Shown here: positions 49,252-59,387 of the stretch, piece by piece
Layout of the letters: each line of letters starts with the position of its first letter
Numbering within the stretch: the first letter of the stretch is position 1
Source of the DNA: Psychrosphaera algicola
GTDB lineage: Bacteria; Pseudomonadota; Gammaproteobacteria; Enterobacterales; Alteromonadaceae
Reading direction: 5' to 3'
Assembly (NCBI RefSeq): GCF_028401425.1
Contig: NZ_JAQOMS010000002.1
Span: 2,542,001-2,606,000 of the forward strand
DNA length: 64,000 nt
Notes under the pieces: generated by a model
What the model was told of the DNA's origin: nothing
What the model saw: only the letters and a program-made list of their open reading frames with translations
The model's database searches: none
Program-made: the position numbers and the translations under genes

Positions 49252-52200
49252 ATGGATATCGCTCGTTATTCCATTAAAAACCCAGTCAACATTTGGTTGA
49301 TGGTAATCGTATTTATCATTGGCGGTTTAATCGCCCTTAACAATATCGGTCGACTAGAAGACCCCGCATTTACCATTAAACAAGTACAAGTTGTTACTCA
49401 GTTTCATGGGGCCAGCGCGGTTAAAGTTGAACGGGAAATTACTGAACCACTAGAGATCGCTATTCAGCAGATGCCGCAACTGCGTCGCATTATGTCGATT
49501 TCTAAACCCGGTGTTTCAGAAATTACAGTTGAAGTAGAGTCGCATTACGATTCAAATGTATTGCCTCAAATTTGGGACGAACTCCGAAAACGTCTACGTG
49601 ACGCTGGTAAAAATTTGCCAATTGGCGCACAAACACCAAGCGTTTACGACGACTTTGGTGATGTGTATGGCATGTATTACGCCTTAAGTGCTCCTGAATT
49701 TTCACCTCAAGAATTACGTGAGTTTGCTCGTATTATTCGCCGTGAGTTATTGGTCACCGAAGGCGTTGCTAAGGTGCAGGTTAGCGGAGTTCAACAAGAA
49801 CAGCTTGTTGCCTACATTAACCCTTATCAAATCGCCGGATTGGGCATTTCGTTCCCAGATCTGGCTCAGTTATTAGCCGAAAACCTAAAACCTTTTAATG
49901 GCGGTCGTGCCCAAGTTGGCGAGAAAAAGTTCGTATACTGGTGGATAATGCCCTAGATAAAATTGACGAAATTTATAACTTGTCGTTAGTTGTCCCTGGT
50001 AGTTCACGTTCGATAAAAATTCGTGACGTCGCTGAACTCAAAATAGAACCCGTTGATATTCAACCTGTTTTAGTTCGCTATCAAGGCCATGAAGCCATCA
50101 CATTAGCCATTTCTGCGTTAAACGATGTCAATATCGTTAACGTCGGGCATAGCGTGACCGACAAAGTTGAGCAGATAATCACGACGTTACCAGCAGGTAT
50201 TACGTTAACCCCAATTTACGACCAAGCGGCACTTGTTGACCAATCTGTTAAGGGGTTTATCGATAACCTAATTTTGTCGGTTGTTGTGGTAACACTTACT
50301 CTTTGTATCTTTATGGGTTGGCGTTCAGGTGTTGTTGTTGGCGCAGTATTGTTAGTAACAGTAATGGGTACTGTGTTGATCATGTGGTTAATGGGTTTGC
50401 AGCTACAACGAATTTCACTTGGCGCTATGGTAATTGCCATGGGTATGCTGGTCGACAATGCGATAGTTGTGGCTGAAGGCATGATGTTAAGAATGAAGCA
50501 GGGCAAATCGGCCACAGAAGCAGCCAGCTTTATTGTTAAACGAACACAGTGGCCTTTACTAGGGGCGACAATTATTGGTATCGCAGCGTTTTCTGGTATT
50601 GGTTTGTCAGACGATGCAACAGGTGAATTTTTGTACTCATTATTTGCCGTCGTCTTAGTTTCTTTGTTGCTTAGCTGGGTATTAGCAACAACGGTTGTGC
50701 CTTTATTTGGTAAATATTTTTACCAAGTTGGTAACGACACAGCGGGCGAAACAAACAAAGGCGTGTTATATCGCGGTTATTTGGCTTTGCTGCACACCGC
50801 GCTTAAATTTAGATGGATAACGGTTGCTGCGTTATTAGCGATAACCGTTGTGGCTTATATGGGCTTTGGGTCAGTAAAACAAGGCTTTTTCCCAAGTTCT
50901 AATGCACCATTGTTTTATATCCATTATTGGGGTCCACAGGATCGTGATATTCGTCATACAACTGAAATTATGACTCAAGCTGAGTCGGTCATTTTAGAAC
51001 ATAAAGATGTTGATACCGTAACGACCTTTATTGGCCGTGGTGCGGACCGCTTTACTCTGACTTATGCGCCACAACAGCCAAACGAGAGTTATGGCTACTT
51101 TTTAATTAAAGCCACTGACCGAGACAAAATAGACTCGTTAATTAAAACATTAGTAAAACAACTTCCGCAGCTGGACTTAGATGCCAACTTTTATAGTGAA
51201 CGTATGCAATTTGGTCCCGGTGGCGGCGCCAAACTTGCGGCACGTTTTTCTGGTCCAGACACTGAAGTACTGCGTGACTTAGCAGAACAAGCCAAAACCA
51301 TCTTAATCAACGACGAAAAAGTTCGAGATATTCGTCACAACTGGCGAGAAAAAGGGCTGGCTATCAATACCCATTACGATGCGTTTAATGCTGGTATGAC
51401 GGGCATTACCCGTTCTGACTTTAGCCAAGCGATTCAATACGCTAGCACTGGACTTGAATTAGGTAGATTGCAAGATGGTGACTATAGCTATTCGATAAAA
51501 GCCAAAATGGCGATGGCGTCTGATTCAGAACTTGATTCAATTAAAAACAGTCAAGTGTGGAGTTCGTCTCAACGTCACCATGTGCCGTTTTTACAAGTCT
51601 CCAATGGACTAGAGCTGGTAAACGAAGAAACACAAATTCATCGCCGTAACCGCTTACGCACAATAACGGTTAATGCTGACCCTGGATTTGACGAAACCGC
51701 TGGCTAAGGCATTTGCCCGCATGAAACCGCAAATCGAAGCGATTTCATTACCCGATGGTTACAAACTGGAATGGGGCGGAGAATATGAGTCGTCAAAAGA
51801 CGCTCAAAAAGCACTTGGTTCAGGCTTGCCGGCTGGGTTCTTGGCGATGTTTTTAATTTCGGTTTTACTGTTTGGTCGAGTACGTCAACCTTTGATCATT
51901 TGGTTAATTGTGCCAATGGCTGCAGTAGGTGTGGTCAGTGGTTTGTTGGCCACAGACATGCCATTTGGGTTTATGTCGCTGCTCGGTTTTTTAAGTCTGT
52001 TTGGTATGTTAATTAAAAATGCCATTGTTCTTATTGAAGAAATCGACCTGCAGATCCAAGAAGGACTCGAAGCCAAAGTCGCGATTATTACCGCCAGTGC
52101 TAGTCGTTTACGGCCTGTCGCATTAGCCGCCATTACCACTATTTTAGGTATGGCCCCGTTGTTATCAGATGCCTTTTTTGCTGACATGTCGGTGACCATC

Positions 52201-52293
52201 ATGGGTGGATTAGCATTTGCTACGATATTAACAATGATTGCCGTTCCTGTATTTTATAGTATCTTTTATAAAGTGAGCTATAGAGCTAAGTAA
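49252..52293 (+). CDS. RND efflux pump inner-membrane subunit (two frameshifts)
   Basis: A proton-driven HAE-1-type exporter of about 1,014 aa. N-terminus MDIARYSIKNPVNIWLMVIV; porter domain QVVTQFHGASAVKVEREITE; membrane half with LGAMVIAMGMLVDNAIVVAE (TM4 Asp-type relay) and GEFLYSLFAVVLVSLLLSWV; second half ends VTIMGGLAFATILTMIAVPV. Breaks near 49928 (A-run one short; EKKVRILVDNALDKIDEIYN rejoins) and near 51680-51690 (around a CCTGG; DLTKPLAKAFARM rejoins). A hairpin terminator follows. With the MBL lipoprotein and the adaptor it forms one operon; the outer-membrane channel is not encoded here. Confidence 0.92.
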
Positions 52294-52310
52294 CGACAAA
52301 CGCATAATGC

Positions 52311-52346
52311 TAACGGCGCCTTGTCATGACAAGTGCGCCGTTTTTT
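52311..52346 (+). terminator. Rho-independent terminator of the RND operon
   Basis: AACGGCGC-CTTGTCATGACAAG-TGCGCCGTT forms a long stem with an inner palindromic extension, followed by TTTTT. It lies 18 bases past the pump stop codon. Confidence 0.85.
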
Positions 52347-52394
52347 ATGTTTGCCATTTGGCCAATGACGATATCCAACCTTGGGAGATAAATA

Positions 52395-53099
52395 ATGTGT
52401 GGCAGATTAAACGTAACTGACGATCCCTAGGTACGCCAATTAGCACTCGATTTAGGGGTGAATTTAGATCAAACGCCAATTCAACCAAACCGTTTTGTGC
52501 GAGCGGCTTCAGAAGTACAAATTATCGTAGAAAAACCCGGCGCGCGATTTCTTCGTCCCGCGACCTTAGTGGTTGCTTCTGGAACGTTCAGATAATGGAT
52601 TCAAACCGTCAAAATACACATCCTTTAATACTCGATACGACAAGTTGAATGTCCCCCGAAGCGCCGGATATGCGCCATTTCGAGAATCACGTTGTGTTAT
52701 CGTAGCTAAAGGCTTTGGTGAGACCGAGTTTGTGCAACACGGTAAACAAAAAGTCCCTAAACACTATTATGATTTGACGGCCAAAGACGGCGCAATAGCG
52801 TTTGGGGGTTGTATCGAGATTATTATAATAAACAGACTGGAGAAGTCGTCACCGGTTGCAGTGTGATCACCTTACCCCCGCACCCTAAACTAAATGAAAT
52901 TCACAGCAAAGCAAGCCCATTAATGTTACCTCAAGATGACACATTAAACGCTTGGTTAGATCCATACAATCAAGATGTTGCGATGTTTCAACACCTTTTG
53001 CAGCCAAATATTAGACAAACACTTGAAGCCACACAAATTGATAAACCAAGCTTATTTAATGCCATCGCCGAGCCTATTTTAATTCAAGCTGATGGCTAA
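52395..53099 (+). CDS. SRAP-domain (YedK/HMCES-type) DNA-protein crosslink protein (two frameshifts, one in-frame TAG)
   Basis: SRAP proteins protect abasic sites in single-stranded DNA by a covalent link through Cys2. The start MCGRLNVTDDP has the essential Cys2. An in-frame TAG (52428-52430, CCCTAGGTA) replaces the Trp expected in P-W-V-R-Q. Near 52564-52570, CCTTAGTGG stands where CCTGGTGG would give T-W-W-L-L-L-E, and near 52804-52808 a G-run is one short (AFGGLYRDYYNKQTGEVVTG). Conserved parts are YDKLNVPRSAGYAPFRESRC, KVPKHYYDL, SVITLPPHPKLNEIHSKASP and LMLPQDD. About 235 aa. Every break is in a CCTGG or homopolymer context. Confidence 0.85.
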
Positions 53100-53167
53100 T
53101 GACTGAGATATTGGATCGCCGCGAATACAAACTGATCGGCGACGATTTTTATTAGCACAAAACGATT

Positions 53168-54899
53168 TTATATCCGTTTGTTATTCATCTCATTCACGCA
53201 ATATTTAACTGCCCTGACCGTCATTGCCATAAAGGTTAACGATGGGTTTACTACCGCAGAAGAACAAAACGCTGCACCGTCTGAGACAAATAAATTATCA
53301 ATGTCGTGGGTTTGGTTAAAGCCATTTAAAATTGAATCTTTTGGATCGCGTCCCATACGTGCTGTACCCACTTCATGAATTGCTAACCCCGGCGCGTTAT
53401 GATCATAGGTCGTGCGACTTTTAACATCCAAAACACCTGCTTTTCTAAGCATGTCGGCACCAACTTGTGCGGCATCTTCCATCATCAGTTTTTCGTTATC
53501 TGACCATTGGCAATTGATGTCCAATTGCGGAATACCCCATTTATCAGTTTTAGTTGGGTGCAATGCCACTTGGTTCTCAAATCTAGGTAACATTTCGCCC
53601 CGGCATAAAGCCCTAGTCGCCATTCTCCAGGCTCAGTTAGCTTAGACTTATAGTCGGCACCAATTCCGTCACTGCCACCTTTACCACGCCAATCGGTGCG
53701 ATATGCACCCATACCAAATGCGTAACCACGTTTAAACCCTTCGCCATAAAGGCTCGGTTTATAACGAAAATTAGGAATGTAACACCCCGTTGGACGACGT
53801 CCCTGATAAAATTCGTCCTCAAACCCTTCAACCCTGCCATCGGCACTCGCATTGTAATTATGGTCCATTAGATAATGTCCCAATACGCCTGACGAGTTTG
53901 CAATACCATTAGGGAATTTCTTAGACTTACTATTGAGCATAATTTGGGTACTGCCCAGCGTACTTGCACACAAAAATACTACTTTGGCAAAGTATTCACG
54001 GGTGGTTAAATTGTCGTTATCGATGACTTTAACACCGAGCACTTTATTGGTTTTGTCGTCATAAATTAGACTATGAACCACACTATTTGGCGCGATATGC
54101 AGATTGTTTGTTTTCGCCGCCGCAGGCAGAGTTGAGCTTTGGGTAGAAAAATAAGCGCCAAATGAACAGCCTTTTTGGCATTCATTTCGGGCTTGGCATT
54201 GCACTCGGCCTTGCTCGATATGCAGCTGTGTCGGTTTAGTTAAATGGGCGCAACGGCCCATAACCACGTGTCGTTCAGTGTAATTTTTATCAACAAACTG
54301 TTTGAACATTTTTTCCGGTGAGGTCATTTCAAACGGCGGTAAAAATTCGCTGTCGGGCAAATTTACTAGCCCTTCGGCCTGACCACTAATGCCGACAAAC
54401 TTTTCAACGTAGCTGTATTCATCTTTCAAATCATCATAACGGATTGGCCAGTCATTGCCTTCACCGTCACGTTTATTCGCTAAAAAATCGTCTTCACATA
54501 GTCGGTAGCTTTGTCGATGCCACAAAAGGGACTTACCACCGAGTTGATTGGCTCTAATCCAGGTGAAGTCGGTACCTTCTTTGGTCGAATAAGGCAATTC
54601 TCGGTCGTTACCAAAAAAATGCTTAGTGCTATCGTGAAACGCATAACATTTTTTTGTTGATGGAAATCTTGTTCCACTAGTAAGTTATCGACCTTGCTTC
54701 TATTTGGAAACTCCCACGGGCCTTTACCTTCACCCGGATAGTCTTCACGGTGTTTTACCACACGCCCGCGCTCAATCATTAACGTATTTAATCCGCGTTC
54801 ACAAAATTCTTTAGCTGCCCAGCCGCCGGTAATTCCAGAACCAACAACAATGGCATCAAAGACAGTATCGGTTTGTTCTATATACATTTTATCGTTCAT
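53168..54899 (-). CDS. GMC oxidoreductase, glucoside/gluconate dehydrogenase-type FAD subunit (two frameshifts)
   Basis: FAD subunit of a membrane-linked sugar dehydrogenase, about 577 aa. N-terminus AIVVGSGITGGWAAKEFCER binds FAD. A shift near 54650 (A-run one short) joins KCYAFHDSTKHFFGNDREL. Then WIRANQLGGKSLLWHRQSYR, CQARNECQKGCSFGAYFSTQ and VFLCASTLGSTQIMLNSKSK. A second shift near 53600 (four G for five) joins GEMLPRFENQVALHPTKTD. The C-terminal GMC motif is HEVGTARMGRDPKDS, then VVNPSLTFMAMTVRAV. The adjacent subunit 3 gene (24 bases upstream) is its usual partner. Oxidation at C-3 of a glucoside is my inference from the cluster. Confidence 0.9.
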
Positions 54900-54923
54900 A
54901 TTTTACTCCACTGCCATTTGAGA

Positions 54924-55547
54924 CTAATAAAAGGCATGTGAACCCCATGCTTTATCGCCCTTTTTATAAGGGATTGAACCGGTAAACCCACCCGGTACCG
55001 GCAGATATCGTAGCGCCTGTGTCGCGCCAACTTCTGACGTGAAAAAGCCGAACACGATAAGGTGTTTAATTAGCTGAAATTTGGACTTTTGATCGTGGTT
55101 AAAACCGTCAAGTCGTTCTAATTTAGTTAATAATTCATGACGTTGACTGTCAATTAACTGCGCAAATGACGTTGAAAAAGCATTGATGGCTGCACTTTCA
55201 ATATCATCCACTATTTCTATTGCCAAACGTCGGTCATGCTCGTTGTAACAAACCGCTAATTGATGATCGATGAACCCATGACAATCAACATCTTCAGCAC
55301 TTGGTGTATCTGTTTTTGGCAAAACGGTTCTGGCAATTTTTGCCAACGTCGCCATTTGTGACTGCGTAAAGGTTTTGCCTTTACGGTGGGCGCTGTTTGG
55401 TGTCATTTCGTAGGCAAATGCCTGATTTAACTTCACCCCACTGACAAGCGTAAAGGCTGCACTCGAACCAACTACTAGACCTAACTTACGCAGAAAGTCA
55501 CGGCGCGTTGGTTCAGTTAATTCGTTATTAGATGGTTCCATGTTCAC
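54924..55547 (-). CDS. Gluconate 2-dehydrogenase subunit 3-family protein (Tat signal)
   Basis: A 207-aa small subunit with a twin-arginine signal (TRRDFLRKLGLVVGSSAAF), which exports the folded FAD partner along with it. Conserved region QSQMATLAKIARTVLPKTDT followed by PSAEDVDCHGFIDHQLAV matches the family, and the C-terminus ends PYKKGDKAWGSHAFY. The start overlaps the MFS gene end by 20 bases, and the FAD subunit gene starts 24 bases downstream. In glucoside 3-dehydrogenases this subunit is required for activity of the GMC subunit. Confidence 0.9.
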   Translation of the reverse strand: MNMEPSNNELTEPTRRDFLRKLGLVVGSSAAFTLVSGVKLNQAFAYEMTPNSAHRKGKTFTQSQMATLAKIARTVLPKTDTPSAEDVDCHGFIDHQLAVCYNEHDRRLAIEIVDDIESAAINAFSTSFAQLIDSQRHELLTKLERLDGFNHDQKSKFQLIKHLIVFGFFTSEVGATQALRYLPVPGGFTGSIPYKKGDKAWGSHAFY

Positions 55548-56806
55548 CTTCCGACTTTTCTACTATTGAATCTGTGTCAGTAGATTGTTCTGGTTGTTTT
55601 TGTTGACCGTTTGTTTGTCTTCTCACAATGACAAATAACACCGCAAATACAACGATTAAGACACTAGGGAATACCGTTAAGTTTGAGAGTACTTCTTGCC
55701 CGGCAACCAATCCAACTTGGTCTGGCGCGACATTTGACATTTCTGCAGTCTTTTTCGCGTCGTCAATCCATTGGCCAATAACCGGATTCCACATACTGAC
55801 CGAAAACATGCCTACACCACCGGCTAAAGACAATCCTAGAGCGCCTGTTTTTGGCGTATATTCCACAACACAACCCAGCATAGTAGGCCAAAAATATGTC
55901 ACGCCGACGGCAAATAATATCGCCGCTAGATATATCATTGGGCCGCTGACTTGGCTCATCATATAAATTCCGCTAAGTGCGATTACCGACGATACAAACA
56001 AGGTGCCAACAGGGCTTAAGCGGTGAACCAATGGCCCCGCATAATAACGACCAACCGCCATTAGACCTGTAATTAACGCTAGGATAAGCATTGGCGAAGC
56101 ACCGCTTTCACCTAAAATGCGTTCAATCCATTGTTGTGTGCCAAGTTCGGTTGTTGCCGTCAAACTAAAACATAACAACAGTAAAAGGTATAACGGCGAA
56201 AATAGACTGCGCATGTTATTTATTGTTGAGTTCTGTACTTTGTCAAAAATTGGGAAGGTGCTTTTTAGCAACATAGTTCCGTAAATAAGCGTAGGGATTA
56301 GAATTAGTGCAACTTGCCATTGCCACGTTAACCCAATAGACCCCATAAATTGTGATGCTAATGCACCAATCAATATGCCCCTGAAACCACACATGAAAAC
56401 GATTCAGCATTGTTGTTTTATTGCTTGAATGCAGATCCGCGATTAGTGGATTACAACCCGCCTCGACCGAGCCATTAGCAAAGCCAATTAAAAACGTTGA
56501 AATAAGCAGGCCCCAAAATCCACCAGCGGTTAGGGTAAAAATAATGCCAAACAAGTGACAGGTAAATGCCAAAACGATCAGCTTTTTAGCGCCAAGTGCG
56601 TTATACAAAATACCGCCAAACATAGTCGCTATAGGAAAACCCAAAAATGCCATGGCATTTATCCACCCCAACTCACGGCCGTTGAGCCCAAATTCAACTC
56701 CGAGTTCTCCCAAGATCCCCGCGCGAATTGCAAAGGTCATTGCAGTCACAATAAGGGCAATACAGCAGAGCCTAAAAATCTTATCCTTGTCGACGATATT
56801 ATTCAT
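55528..56806 (-). CDS. MFS sugar transporter (one frameshift near 56377-56384)
   Basis: A 12-helix major facilitator of about 427 aa. Start MNNIVDKDKIFRLCCIALIV; the first half has LGWINAMAFLGFPIATMFGG and FLIGFANGSVEAGCNPLIAD, as in NHS/glucose-type MFS proteins. At NRFHVWF the frame breaks where FPGGILIGALASQFM is expected (CCAGG followed by a G-run; two bases appear lost). The second half includes LFAVGVTYFWPTMLGCVVEY and LGLSLAGGVGMFSVSMWNPV. It lies inside the sugar cluster, between isomerase and dehydrogenase subunit genes, and would import the substrate or an intermediate. Confidence 0.9.
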
Positions 56807-56828
56807 AATGTTCTCTTTTTTGTTATTT

Positions 56829-57908
56829 TTATCTGTTGATTGAACTACTTGAATTAGCTGAGGCCAAGTACCTTATTATTAAATTCAACGTCTGCTGCTC
56901 CCCAGCAAAATCGTCAAATGCCTTATCTGTCGGTCTTATAATATGTTGTTCGATAAATTTAGCGCCCTCCGCTGCTCCATCTAAAGGATGTTTAATACAA
57001 CATTCCCATTCCATCACTGCCCACCCTTCATAACCATAGGCTGTCAGCTTGCTAAATATGGCATTAAAATCTATCTGACCATCACCTAATGACCGAAAAC
57101 GTCCATGACCTATCGACCCAAGATTCATAACCACCATAAACACCAGCGCGTCCTGTTGCGTTAAATTCAGCATCTTTAACGTGGAATGCTTTTATTCGTT
57201 CGTGGTAAATATCGATAAATGCCAGATAGTCGAGTTGCTGCAATATAAAATGTGATGGGTCATAAAGAATATTGGCTCGTGGGTGATCATTAACCGCCTT
57301 CAAAAAGCGCTCAAATGTCACTCCATCGTGTAAGTCTTCACCTAGGTGTAACTCGTAACAGACATCAACACCTGCGGCGTCAAAGGCATCAAGTATCGGT
57401 AACCAACGTTTCGCAAGTTCGGCAAAGCCTTGTTCGACAAGACCGGCGGGGCGTTGCGGCCACGGATAAAACGTGTGCCACAATAACGCGCCAGAAAAAG
57501 TGGCGTGCGCGTTTAGGCCAAGCTGTTTACTGGCGGTTGCTGCCCACATCATCTGCTCAACGGCCCACTCTTGGCGAGCGACTGGATTATTTTTGACGTG
57601 TTCAGGTGCGAAGCCATCAAACATTTCGTTATAAGCTGGGTGAACCGCCACTAACTGACCTTGTAAATGGGTTGATAGCTCGCTGATTGAGAGTCCATAA
57701 CTTGCCACTTTTTTCAGTATTTCGTCACAGTACGAAGTGTCCTGAGCGGCCTGTTTAAGATCAAAAAACGGGCATCCCATGAAGGTATTTGAATCGCTTT
57801 AAAACCAAGTCCAGCAGCCCATCTACAGATATCATCGAGATTACTGAAAGGTATGTCGTCACTGGCAAATTGAGCAAGAAAAATACCTTACCCTTTGATC
57901 TGTTTCAT
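56829..57908 (-). CDS. Sugar phosphate isomerase/epimerase, TIM-barrel (frameshifts and one in-frame TAA)
   Basis: An AP-endonuclease-2/xylose-isomerase-like barrel of about 359 aa. The ATG at 57908 overlaps the stop of the upstream Gfo/Idh gene (TAATG) and gives MKQIKG, then TAA (57888-57890, GGGTAAGGT) where GGGCCAGGT would read G-P-G, then IFLAQFASDDIPFSNLDDIC and GLGFKAIQIPSWD. A T-run one short near 57766 joins RFFDLKQAAQDTSYCDEIL. Metal-site regions are YELHLGEDLHDGVTFERFL, NILYDPSHFILQQLDYLAF and KAFHVKDAEFN. A shift near 57102-57113 (CATGGA for CCTGGA) joins GRFRSLGDGQIDF, then EGWAVMEWECCIKHP. Probably acts on a keto-sugar made by the cluster's dehydrogenases. Confidence 0.85.
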
Positions 57909-59092
57909 TATATTTGTCCTTCACTGTTAACGGTGAGCTTAAAGGGTTGCCATTTAGTTTGTTGTTTACTCGCCTCGACGACATTTTCGATAAATGCCAT
58001 ACCACGAATTGCCTGTTCAATATCAGGCGCAAGTTCACTAATGTCTGAATCCGATTGTTGTTCTAGTGCGATAATTTGATTGATAAACTGCAAATAAATA
58101 TTGGCAAACGCTTCAATGTACCCTTCAGGATGACCAGCCGGTGTCCGTAAATACGCGTTAGTATTCGCGGCCAGTGTGCCTACGCCCGCTCGAATAATTT
58201 CCCTCGGCTGATTATTGTATTTTTTGATCAACGAGTTTGGCTCTTCTTGACGCCATTCAAATGAAGCTTTTGTCCCGTAAACTCTGATTGATAGATTGTT
58301 TTCTTCGCCAACCGATATTTGGCTCGCAATTAGTACGCCTTTGGCACCGTTATTAAATTTCAATAACACTGTGCCATCGTCATCGAGTACGCGTCCAGCA
58401 ACGACAGAGGTTAAGTCCGCGCAAAGCTCGGTTATTTTGAGTCCACTAACATACTCGGCCAAATTAGCCGCATGAACGCCTATGTCGCCCATGCAACAAC
58501 TCGCACCTGCACGTTTAGGATCGAGTCGCCAACTTGCCTGTTTGTTTTCTTCATTCGTTGTTTCCGCTAACCAGCCTTGACTATATTCAACAATAATCTT
58601 AACAACATCACCGAGCGCGCCCGCGGCAACCTGCTCACAGGCTTCTTTAACCATTGGATAACCGGTATAGGTATGCGTAAGCCCATATAATTTTTGCTGT
58701 GAAGTTACAATTTTCTCAAGTTCAAGGACTTGATGTAGGTCCATTGTTGCCGGTTTGTCAGACAAAACATGGAACCCGTGTTCTAACGCGCATTTTGAGA
58801 CTGGAAAGTGAAGATGGTTAGGTGTCACGACCGATACAAATTGGATCCGCTGCTCAGCGGGTAATTTGGCTTCAGCTTCAAACATCTGCTGATAGGAGGC
58901 GTAACAGCGTGTTGGTTCAATCCCTAACATGTGTCCGGTTAATAAACAGTTGTCATGATTAGAGCTAAACGCACCAGCAACTAATTCTATCTTACCGTCT
59001 AAGAACGCGGCCATACGATGGATGTTGCCAATAAAAGCACCTTGGCCACCACCGACCATACCCATTCTGACTTTATTGCTGGTTTTTGCCAT
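57908..59092 (-). CDS. Gfo/Idh/MocA-family oxidoreductase
   Basis: A 394-aa NAD(P)-dependent sugar or polyol dehydrogenase, intact. I start at MAKTSNKVRMGMVGGGQGAF (59092, GAGAAT upstream) rather than at the longer frame beginning at 59143. The Rossmann motif is GMVGGGQGAFIGNIH; conserved VVTPNHLHFPVSKCALEHG, VLSDKPATMDLHQVLELEK (the DKP in place of the common EKP), GDIGVHAANLAEYVSG and the C-terminal TPAGHPEGYIEAFANIYLQF. The first gene of the five-gene sugar cluster; its stop overlaps the isomerase start. Confidence 0.9.
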   Translation of the reverse strand: MAKTSNKVRMGMVGGGQGAFIGNIHRMAAFLDGKIELVAGAFSSNHDNCLLTGHMLGIEPTRCYASYQQMFEAEAKLPAEQRIQFVSVVTPNHLHFPVSKCALEHGFHVLSDKPATMDLHQVLELEKIVTSQQKLYGLTHTYTGYPMVKEACEQVAAGALGDVVKIIVEYSQGWLAETTNEENKQASWRLDPKRAGASCCMGDIGVHAANLAEYVSGLKITELCADLTSVVAGRVLDDDGTVLLKFNNGAKGVLIASQISVGEENNLSIRVYGTKASFEWRQEEPNSLIKKYNNQPREIIRAGVGTLAANTNAYLRTPAGHPEGYIEAFANIYLQFINQIIALEQQSDSDISELAPDIEQAIRGMAFIENVVEASKQQTKWQPFKLTVNSEGQI

Positions 59093-59350
59093 ATTCTCAA
59101 TACACATATAGATTACTAAACTTAATCCAGTATAAAGAGACATGGATTTAACCTATATAATAATATCGGTCAAAATTAAAAGGTTTTCGGCGTTGTGGTT
59201 TGTAATCTAACAAACAGAAAATCCCGAATCGCCTTTATTTATTGGGTTAGGTATATTTTGTCGGAGTTATGATTTGGTAATTTTTAGACTAATTACTTTA
59301 AAAGTAGATGCGAGATATTTAATGTTTGCCATGGAGTTGAGATTTAAGCT

Positions 59351-59378
59351 AAGCCCTTATTTTTCAAAATAAGGGCTT
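59351..59378. terminator. Long perfect inverted repeat, probable terminator
   Basis: AAGCCCTTATTTT (59351-59363) and AAAATAAGGGCTT (59366-59378) form a 13-bp perfect stem with a TC loop, just past the stop of the minus-strand gene at 59388. The T-run is within the stem rather than after it. Confidence 0.7.
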
Positions 59379-59387
59379 ACACTATCC

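Noticed and set aside
5864..52430. In-frame TAG codons at predicted Trp positions (5864, 20364, 41462, 52428) as evidence of stop-codon recoding
   Set aside because: All lie in a predicted CCTGG context, the same motif is hit by insertions and by TAA elsewhere, and most genes in the window end normally, including with TAG.
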